From NCBI RefSeq assembly GCF_000331575.1, contig NZ_KB223527.1, positions 779,842 through 843,841 of the forward strand: a stretch of DNA of 64,000 nt, written 5' to 3'. The position numbers were made by a program, and so were the translations under genes. Source of the stretch: Calidifontibacillus oryziterrae (GTDB lineage Bacteria; Bacillota; Bacilli; Bacillales; Bacillaceae_J). How positions within the stretch are numbered: position 1 is the first letter of the stretch; the number at the start of each line of letters is the position of its first letter. Below are positions 58,391-64,000 of the stretch, one piece after another. The notes below the pieces were generated by a model that was not told the origin of the DNA, did no database searches, and saw nothing but the letters and a program-made list of their open reading frames with translations.

Positions 58391-58406
58391 TGTGATATAT
58401 TTCACA
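58391..58406 (-). promoter_or_regulatory. Fnr-type site upstream of the ccm operon (proximal)
   Basis: Perfect palindrome pattern TGTGA-TATATT-TCACA, matching the Crp/Fnr consensus TGTGA-N6-TCACA. Confidence 0.82.
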
Positions 58407-58472
58407 GACATTTAACAAATTTAATGTTGTGTACGCAACGAAATAAATTTATAATAAAAACATAAGTAGTTT

Positions 58473-58488
58473 TGTGATTTATATCACG
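58473..58488 (-). promoter_or_regulatory. Fnr-type site upstream of the ccm operon (distal)
   Basis: TGTGA-TTTATA-TCACG, one mismatch, 82 bp from the proximal site. Both lie in the 306-bp gap before the operon start, which holds no gene. Confidence 0.7.
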
Positions 58489-58528
58489 GATATTATAGTA
58501 GGATTACGAAACTTACAAAGAACAAGAA

Positions 58529-58560
58529 AGCACCGTACAACAAAAGAGTTGCACGATGCT
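58529..58560 (-). terminator. Terminator of nrfHA
   Basis: AGCACCGTACAAC pairs with GTTGCACGATGCT (13 bp, two G-U pairs on the RNA), followed on the minus strand by TTCTTGTTCTTT. It separates nrfHA from the ccm operon. Confidence 0.85.
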
Positions 58561-58604
58561 ATCAATAGCTGTACTTATTTTTGTACTACAGATAGTGTTG
58601 CTTG

Positions 58605-60038
58605 TTATTGTTGAGCTGGGAAGAATGCGTTTGTTACATGATCTCTTTTCTTAGTAGTATCTTGTTCGTTTAAAACAGCATTCGTTGCTTTTTCAATTTC
58701 AGCTTTTAACTCATCAATGTTCACACCAAGCTTCACTAATTCTTCAGTTGCAAGAATAATAGCTTCACTGCTTGCTTCAGAAGATGTTTTTAAAGAATCC
58801 ATTGCACCTTGTGGGTTATGGAAACCAGTCGCATTTTCTGCTGCAATAATATCAAAGAACCATTGTCCTTTACGGACTAATTCTTGAGCTTCAGCAATTT
58901 TTGCTGCTGGCGCATTCGCAGTGATCATTCTGTTCACATAATAATGAGCAGATACACCAATTTCTTGAGCTTTATGAAGAGCACTAAAATGTGTCTCTTG
59001 TGTTGCTTCAACATTTGATTTTAACTCTTCAGCTGTTTTGTCAGCATGACAAGTACGGCATGAAGCTTCAATATTCTTTAATGGTGATGTCCAGTTGTGA
59101 GAAGAAACTTTCTTCTTACCGTCTGAACGCTCATAAGGCATATGGCAATCAGCGCAAGAAACGCCAGCTTTACCATGTGTACCTTCGATCCAAGTTTCAA
59201 ACTCTGGATGCTGTGCTTTTAACATTGGTGCACCTGAAACGTTATGCTTCCAGTCTTGTGCAAAGCCTTTGTCTTTAGCAATAGTTTGATAGTATTCATA
59301 CATATCTTCAGGCTTGAAGCCATTGTCCCAAGGGAACGTTACTTCGCCTTTATTTGAAGGATCAAAGTAGTATTCTACGTGACATTGGGCACAAACGTAA
59401 GTACGCATTTCGTTTTTAGTAGGATTTGAAATATCAATTCCTTGTGCTTCCATTGCTTTTGCAAACATCGGAAGTCCTACTTGTAATTCCATTGTTTGAG
59501 GATCATGACACAATGTACAACCGATTGGTGAATGACCCATTTCTTCAGCAGCTGGAATCACTTCACCGCGGAAGTTTGCTTTCCAATAAGCATCACCTAA
59601 GTTTTCTTCTTTTAGTAATACTGGTACTGCTGTTGATTTACAAGTTAAACATGCACCTGGTGATTTGTCGTTAATACGTAAAGTCTTTGTATTATCTTCG
59701 ATTGCATAAGCGTGGCCACGGTCTTCATTATAATCTAATGCAAATCCGTATCCATTAAAGATAATTGGTAATAAAGGTTCTTTACTTAAATCAAATTTAG
59801 AAGTAGGTACAGAACCACCGTATGTTGTATCTGACATATCTTCCGTTGCATAAAAACTTTCATACTGAAGTGGGAATAAATCTTTGAATGCTTCATTGTT
59901 GATTGTATCGGCTGGCAACCCTGTATCAATCGGCTCTGAAGCATTATTATTTGCTGTTTTAGTTCCACATGCTGCCATGATTGCCATTGCGAAAATCGCA
60001 ACCATTGCAAGCATCAGAACACGCTTCAAGCTACTCAT
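58605..60038 (-). CDS. nrfA: Ammonia-forming cytochrome c nitrite reductase, catalytic subunit NrfA
   Basis: NrfA reduces nitrite to ammonium with six electrons. The 477-residue lipoprotein (lipobox ending at Cys 24, IMAAC) binds five haems: CLTCK (130-134, active-site haem with Lys ligand), CTLCH (174-178), CAQCH (216-220), CADCH (295-299) and CRTCH (327-331). Catalytic-site residues are Arg 108 (RGHAYA), Tyr in HVEYYF and His 277 (KAQHPEFE). As a lipoprotein it sits on the outer face of the membrane. It follows nrfH by 3 bp. Confidence 0.98.
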   Translation of the reverse strand: MSSLKRVLMLAMVAIFAMAIMAACGTKTANNNASEPIDTGLPADTINNEAFKDLFPLQYESFYATEDMSDTTYGGSVPTSKFDLSKEPLLPIIFNGYGFALDYNEDRGHAYAIEDNTKTLRINDKSPGACLTCKSTAVPVLLKEENLGDAYWKANFRGEVIPAAEEMGHSPIGCTLCHDPQTMELQVGLPMFAKAMEAQGIDISNPTKNEMRTYVCAQCHVEYYFDPSNKGEVTFPWDNGFKPEDMYEYYQTIAKDKGFAQDWKHNVSGAPMLKAQHPEFETWIEGTHGKAGVSCADCHMPYERSDGKKKVSSHNWTSPLKNIEASCRTCHADKTAEELKSNVEATQETHFSALHKAQEIGVSAHYYVNRMITANAPAAKIAEAQELVRKGQWFFDIIAAENATGFHNPQGAMDSLKTSSEASSEAIILATEELVKLGVNIDELKAEIEKATNAVLNEQDTTKKRDHVTNAFFPAQQ

Positions 60039-60041
60039 TCA

Positions 60042-60554
60042 CTACTCATCCTCTCTTCCGTTAATAAAGTACTCTCCTGGCGTATTCCACTCATCCGTTT
60101 TGAGCTTGTCCTTCTTACCATGAGGCACTTGTCTGTGACAATCAATACAATTTTCTTTCACATCATGGTCAACATTTTGGACTGTATTTTGATGGCAACT
60201 TATACAGTTTTCTTGAACGACATCTGTTGTATCCTGTTTTGCATGGATAACATCAGGAATATCATCCGCCTTAAATGTATTCATGTACACATCATGAGCG
60301 CCTGTTTTGGCTTTAAACATATACTTACTCACAATACTGTCTGTCGGAGCATGGCAATCATTACAAGCAAGATTAGCGTGTACAGAATCAGAAAAGCTAC
60401 TATAAGCTGTGTCCATCGGATGACATGTTGAGCAAAATTCAGCAGAATCCGTATAGTGCAATGCATCTGCACTTGCAGCTGCTAAAACAATACCTAAAAA
60501 TAACCCGATAAATGCCCAGAATTTTTTATCAAGTTTCTTTAGCTTCTCAAGCAT
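60042..60554 (-). CDS. nrfH: NrfH, tetrahaem quinol dehydrogenase for NrfA
   Basis: NrfH oxidises menaquinol and passes electrons to NrfA. The 170-residue protein has one N-terminal membrane helix (about residues 12-30) and four CxxCH motifs: CSTCH (41-45), CNDCH (64-68), CISCH (117-121) and CIDCH (136-140). It is a member of the NapC/NirT family. The ATG at 60554 follows AAAGGAGTG. Together with nrfA it forms a two-gene operon ending in its own terminator. Confidence 0.97.
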   Translation of the reverse strand: MLEKLKKLDKKFWAFIGLFLGIVLAAASADALHYTDSAEFCSTCHPMDTAYSSFSDSVHANLACNDCHAPTDSIVSKYMFKAKTGAHDVYMNTFKADDIPDVIHAKQDTTDVVQENCISCHQNTVQNVDHDVKENCIDCHRQVPHGKKDKLKTDEWNTPGEYFINGREDE

Positions 60555-60952
60555 GTTCTCACTCCTTTCTTCGAATATTATTGTGAAAGACTATACTACT
60601 TCACACTCAAACATTAGCATGACAACAGATGATTGAGAGCAAAAAAATGTAGCAAATGTTTGAACAAAATAAGACAATCTTATGAATGAAAGTTAGGAGA
60701 TAACTTCCAGCTGTGTAATTACTGATACAAAAGTTTTTTACTATATACGTATTTTTTACTATCTAGATATTGGTAATGAATTTTTTATGAAAAAAGCAAA
60801 TAACAACTGCAAAAAATTGTAAGTTGAAAATAGCTTTTTTATTCTTAATCCTTATTATGTAAAACGATTGCACCATAAGTTGTCGGAATTATGCTATAAT
60901 ATTTCGTGGTATTTTTACCTATTCTACAATTCATTAATGGAGGATATATTAT
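60555..60952. other. Divergent intergenic region between nrfH and ahcY
   Basis: These 398 bp hold the nrfH promoter and that of ahcY. An inverted repeat TGTGAA-N12-TTCACA (60582-60605) lies just before nrfH but its spacing does not fit an Fnr site. I saw no S-box or SAH riboswitch pattern and no small gene. Confidence 0.5.
60868..60900 (+). promoter_or_regulatory. Probable promoter of ahcY
   Basis: An extended -10, TGCTATAAT (TATAAT at 60895-60900), with TTGCAC 21 bp upstream; the wide spacer may be compensated by the TGN motif. Confidence 0.5.
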
Positions 60953-62215
60953 ATGACAAAAATTAATAACAGTATTGTGAAAGACATGGGCTTAGCTTCT
61001 AATGGAAAACTGAAAATTGATTGGGTAGAAAGCCATATGCCTGTATTAAATAAAATTCGTGAGCAATTTGAAAGAGAGCAGCCATTTAGAGGGTTAAAGG
61101 TTGCGATATCATTACATTTGGAAGCAAAAACTGCTTATTTGGCAAAAGTTGTCCAAGCTGGTGGCGCAAATGTAACAATTACAGGGAGTAATCCTTTATC
61201 AACACAAGATGATGTTGCAGCAGCTTTAGTTGAGGATGGTATTACAGTTTTTGCAAAGTATAATCCAGACCCAGCTGAATATAAGGAGCATTTAATTAAA
61301 ACACTTGAAACACAACCTGACTTAATTATCGATGATGGCGGTGATTTAGTTACAATTCTACACTCTGAACGTAAAGATCTTCTTTCTCACGTACGCGGTG
61401 GATGCGAAGAAACTACAACTGGAGTGATCCGTAATCGCGCCCTTGAAAATTCAGGCGAGTTACAATTCCCAATGATTGCCGTTAACGATGCATATTGCAA
61501 ATATTTATTTGACAACCGTTACGGTACAGGTCAATCAGTTTGGGATGGAATTAATCGGACAACAAATTTAGTTGTCGCAGGAAAAACTGTTGTTGTAGTT
61601 GGCTACGGCTGGTGTGGACGTGGTGTCGCGATGCGTGCTAAAGGCTTAGGTGCAAAAGTAATTGTAACTGAAATCGATGGAATCAAAGCGATTGAGGCTT
61701 ATATGGATGGCTTCGAAGTCATGCCAATGAGCGAAGCTGCAAAGTATGGTGATTATTTTGTTACAGTCACTGGCAATCGTGATGTCATTCGTGGCGAACA
61801 CATCGAAGTTATGAAGGATGGGGCTATTCTATCAAATGCTGGTCATTTTGATATTGAAATAAATAAGCCTGAGCTAGAAAAGCTTTCTTTATCTAAACGA
61901 ACAGTACGTAAAGATATTGAAGAGCACGTTTTAAAGGATGGACGTAAAATTTATTTACTTGCTGAAGGACGACTAGTAAACCTTGCTGCAGGGGATGGTC
62001 ATCCGGCAGAAATTATGGATATGACGTTTGCATTACAAGCATTATCACTTGCGTATGTAAATGAAAATTATAAAGAAATTGGAGCAAAGGTGGTTAAAGT
62101 TCCGTATGAGCTTGATGAAAAGGTTGCTCGCTTGAAGCTTGAAGCTCTTGGCTTAGGAATTGATACGTTAACAACCGAACAAAAAGCTTACTTAGAAAGC
62201 TGGAAAGAAGAATAA
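60953..62215 (+). CDS. ahcY: Adenosylhomocysteinase
   Basis: AhcY hydrolyses S-adenosylhomocysteine to adenosine and homocysteine, removing the inhibitor of methyltransferases. The 420-residue protein shows [13 protein letters not shown], the NAD-binding loop [31 protein letters not shown] and the C-terminal [20 protein letters not shown]. It lacks the eukaryotic-type insert, which fits the shorter archaeal or thermophile-like type found in some bacteria. Bacillus subtilis instead uses the MtnN/LuxS route, so the presence of AhcY beside mtnN is notable. Confidence 0.95.
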   Translation: MTKINNSIVKDMGLASNGKLKIDWVESHMPVLNKIREQFEREQPFRGLKVAISLHLEAKTAYLAKVVQAGGANVTITGSNPLSTQDDVAAALVEDGITVFAKYNPDPAEYKEHLIKTLETQPDLIIDDGGDLVTILHSERKDLLSHVRGGCEETTTGVIRNRALENSGELQFPMIAVNDAYCKYLFDNRYGTGQSVWDGINRTTNLVVAGKTVVVVGYGWCGRGVAMRAKGLGAKVIVTEIDGIKAIEAYMDGFEVMPMSEAAKYGDYFVTVTGNRDVIRGEHIEVMKDGAILSNAGHFDIEINKPELEKLSLSKRTVRKDIEEHVLKDGRKIYLLAEGRLVNLAAGDGHPAEIMDMTFALQALSLAYVNENYKEIGAKVVKVPYELDEKVARLKLEALGLGIDTLTTEQKAYLESWKEE

Positions 62216-62228
62216 TTTCAAATATAGA

Positions 62229-62455
62229 ACAAAAGCTATAGGCGCCCTGATTAGCGACGTAAAAACTAAGAGCGCATCGACTGAGATAAAGGAAACACGA
62301 CGAGAACAAAAAAGCGGATGACGATTTTGGCAGACACCGACTTAAAGCGCCACGTTCTGTGGCGCCGTCGGTACTAGTACATCCTGTACGTCGCGACGCT
62401 TGGATTACGAAGTAAACACCGCCTTTCGGACGGCAAATCGGACCCGCTTTCTTTT
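62229..62455. repeat. GC-rich, palindromic intergenic element between ahcY and mtnN
   Basis: The 252-bp gap is visibly richer in GC than its neighbours and is packed with palindromes: GCGCCAC-GTTCT-GTGGCGC (about 62347-62365), CGTCGCGACG (about 62389-62398) and GCCTTTCGGACGGC. It resembles dispersed intergenic repeats of Bacillaceae genomes, from memory. An apparent 125-codon frame across it on the minus strand has no family similarity. Confidence 0.55.
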
Positions 62456-62467
62456 TTGTTTTTAATT

Positions 62468-63166
62468 TCAACTCATCCGCTCGAGCATTCCAACAATGAT
62501 TTTATACGAATTATCTGCTGCATACTTTACAAATTCTAGGAAATTACTATTAGCCGAGCCATCGGCTTTATCAGATATCGAGCGAATAATGACGAACGGT
62601 ACGTTATTCATACTACAAACTTGAGCAACTGCTGCTCCTTCCATCTCTGTACATGATCCTTCGAACTTTTCAAATAGTTGCTTAACCTTCTCTCGGTTGG
62701 CAACAAATTGATCCCCAGATAAAATTCGTCCTTTAATAATTGCTTGATTGTTCACTTCTTCATCGCTGACCTTTGAAGCTAATGTAATTAAAGCATCATC
62801 CGCTTTAAAAATAAAGCGATCCATGAAAGGAATTTCACCTTCTTTGAACCCTAGAGCTGTTGCATCCATATCATGCTGCATACAATCTACTGAAATCACA
62901 ATATCGCCAATGTTCAAGGTAGGATCGACTGCACCTGCTACTCCAGTAAATAATACCTTTGATGCTTGAAAGCGATCGATTAATATTTGTGTACAAATAC
63001 TTGCGTTTACTTTGCCAACGCCTGACTTACACACAACAACATTATGGCCGTTAATAACACCTCTATAATATTCAATTTCAGCCTTTACTTCCTTCGTTAT
63101 ATCGATCATGCTACTGAGAAGTGCTTCAATTTCTTCATTCATTGCGCCAATAATGCCAATCGTCAC
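62468..63166 (-). CDS. mtnN: 5'-methylthioadenosine/S-adenosylhomocysteine nucleosidase
   Basis: MtnN (Pfs) removes adenine from methylthioadenosine and S-adenosylhomocysteine. The 232-residue protein begins MTIGIIGAMNEEIEALL and has GVAGAVDPTLNIGDIVIS, the catalytic acid in CTEMEGAAVAQV (about residue 175), and ISDKADGSANSNF with the catalytic Asp. The start is a GTG after GGAGGAG. It lies 35 bp downstream of mtaD, so the two are probably co-transcribed. Confidence 0.96.
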   Translation of the reverse strand: MTIGIIGAMNEEIEALLSSMIDITKEVKAEIEYYRGVINGHNVVVCKSGVGKVNASICTQILIDRFQASKVLFTGVAGAVDPTLNIGDIVISVDCMQHDMDATALGFKEGEIPFMDRFIFKADDALITLASKVSDEEVNNQAIIKGRILSGDQFVANREKVKQLFEKFEGSCTEMEGAAVAQVCSMNNVPFVIIRSISDKADGSANSNFLEFVKYAADNSYKIIVGMLERMS

Positions 63167-63201
63167 GTCAATACTCCTCCATCGTCATTGATAGCTTAAG
63201 C

Positions 63202-64000
63202 TTAATATTTAAACGTTTTAAAAGCACGGTTTGCTTCATATAACACTTTTTCTTTGTCCACGGTTAAACATTCTTTATTTTTCACAAGCTGTTTCCCTTG
63301 AACGAAAACATCCTTTACATCTCTACCCGATGCAGAATAGACAACATGCGAGACTGGGTCATGCTCTGGATGATAGAACGGCTGCTTTGTATCAAGAATA
63401 ATCAAATCAGCCTGTTTATCCACTTCAAGTGATCCAATTTGCCCATTTAACCAGATTGCATTAGCTCCGTTAATTGTCGCCATTCGTAATGCTTCATTTG
63501 CATTTATTAATGTCGGATCATAATGAACAGCTTTATGTAAAAGTGCAACTTGTCTTAATTCCTCAAATAAATCTAAATTATTATTTGAAGCACTGCTATC
63601 TGTACCTAATGATACGGTTAGACCCTTTTCAAGCATCTTCGGTACGGGAGCAATCCCGCTTGCAAGCTTTAAATTACTAATTACATTATGTGAAATTTTT
63701 ACATCATACTTTTTTAATATATCTATTTCTTCATCATTAACGTGAACAGCATGAGCAACTAATGTGGGGCGTGAAAATACGCCGATTTTTTCCAAATGTT
63801 TAACAGGTCTTTCACCATAATCTTTAACGTTTTGTTCAACTTCAAATTTTGTTTCTGACATATGGATATGAATCGGTAGGTCTAGTTCGGTTGCTTTATT
63901 TACAATTTGTTCAATATACTCGGGACCACAAGTGTATGGAGCATGCGGAGACATCATCGTTGTGATCCGACCATTTGCTGCCTTATGCCAATCTGTAGCA
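63202..64000 (-). CDS. mtaD: 5-methylthioadenosine/S-adenosylhomocysteine deaminase (partial)
   Basis: The C-terminal part (about 265 residues) of an amidohydrolase that deaminates methylthioadenosine and S-adenosylhomocysteine. The reading frame is open to the window edge, with WHKAANGRITTMMSPHAPYT crossing the apparent ATG at 63957, so that ATG is not the start. Zinc and substrate residues are seen in PIHIHMSETKFEV, LVAHAVHVNDEEI and SLGTDSSASNNNLD. An N-terminal HxH motif would lie outside. Related atrazine chlorohydrolase-type enzymes are alternatives, but the neighbour mtnN supports MtaD. Confidence 0.9.
   Translation of the reverse strand, partial: ATDWHKAANGRITTMMSPHAPYTCGPEYIEQIVNKATELDLPIHIHMSETKFEVEQNVKDYGERPVKHLEKIGVFSRPTLVAHAVHVNDEEIDILKKYDVKISHNVISNLKLASGIAPVPKMLEKGLTVSLGTDSSASNNNLDLFEELRQVALLHKAVHYDPTLINANEALRMATINGANAIWLNGQIGSLEVDKQADLIILDTKQPFYHPEHDPVSHVVYSASGRDVKDVFVQGKQLVKNKECLTVDKEKVLYEANRAFKTFKY

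Noticed and set aside
60582..60605. TGTGAA-N12-TTCACA inverted repeat before nrfH as an Fnr site
   Set aside because: The spacing is twice that of the Fnr consensus, so I did not call it. A different regulator is possible.
60555..60952. Possible SAM or SAH riboswitch before ahcY
   Set aside because: None of the conserved S-box or SAH-riboswitch core sequences or stems could be found in the 398-bp gap.
62094..62471. A 125-codon minus-strand frame after ahcY
   Set aside because: It lies over the ahcY 3' end and the palindromic intergenic element. Its cysteine- and serine-rich composition shows no domain pattern.

Overview
The window is low-GC chromosomal DNA from an endospore-forming member of the Bacillaceae. 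From 1 to about 34.6 kb the gene order is that of the Bacillus subtilis phoH-to-sda region: phoH, yqfD, yqfC, floA, yqeZ, yqeY, rpsU, deoC, mtaB, rsmE, prmA, dnaJ-dnaK-grpE-hrcA (with CIRCE), hemW, lepA, spoIIP, gpr, rpsT, holA, yqzM, comEC-comEB-comEA, comER, yqeM-rsfS-yqeK-nadD-yhbY-aroE-yqeH-yqeG and sda. Most of these genes are on the minus strand. Sporulation genes (yqfC, yqfD, spoIIP, gpr, sigK, sda) and competence genes mark the group. I cannot name the species.

From 34.7 to 41.5 kb there is an accessory mix: an ArsB/NhaD-type transporter, a small zinc-ribbon-like protein, psd, a NapH-like membrane ferredoxin with an Fnr box, an uninterrupted sigK, an orphan zinc-binding lipoprotein with a Zur box, a 52-aa DUF1540 protein with a Fur-like box, and dps.

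From 41.7 to 60.6 kb lies an anaerobic or micro-oxic respiration island, all on the minus strand. In transcription order it runs nrfH-nrfA (ammonia-forming cytochrome c nitrite reductase), then after a terminator and two Fnr-type palindromes an operon orf326-ccmE-ccmF-ccmH-ccmI-like-orf131-ccmA-ccmB-ccmC-ccmD-ccmG-ASCH gene, then two cytochrome bd operons. Cytochrome c maturation by a Ccm (System I) apparatus is notable here because B. subtilis uses the ResBC/CcsBA (System II) route. The CcmE has a CxxxY haem site instead of HxxxY, and the CcmH has a single cysteine. The pentahaem NrfA with its CxxCK haem, and the tetrahaem NrfH, are the obvious clients.

The island contains a head-to-tail duplication: 48620-51335 (2716 bp) is repeated at 45621-48619. 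The left copy carries a further 283-bp internal duplication inside cydA whose junction is a mosaic of the two cydA paralogues. As a result ccmD, ccmG and the ASCH gene occur twice with identical proteins, while the second cydA occurs as two broken copies next to an intact cydB. This is either a very recent rearrangement or an assembly error, and it should be settled before any biology is built on it.

From 60.9 kb to the end is a methyl-cycle group that disposes of S-adenosylhomocysteine and methylthioadenosine: ahcY (plus strand), a structured intergenic repeat, mtnN, and the C-terminal part of mtaD, which runs off the window. I saw no tRNA or rRNA gene, prophage, transposase or CRISPR array.
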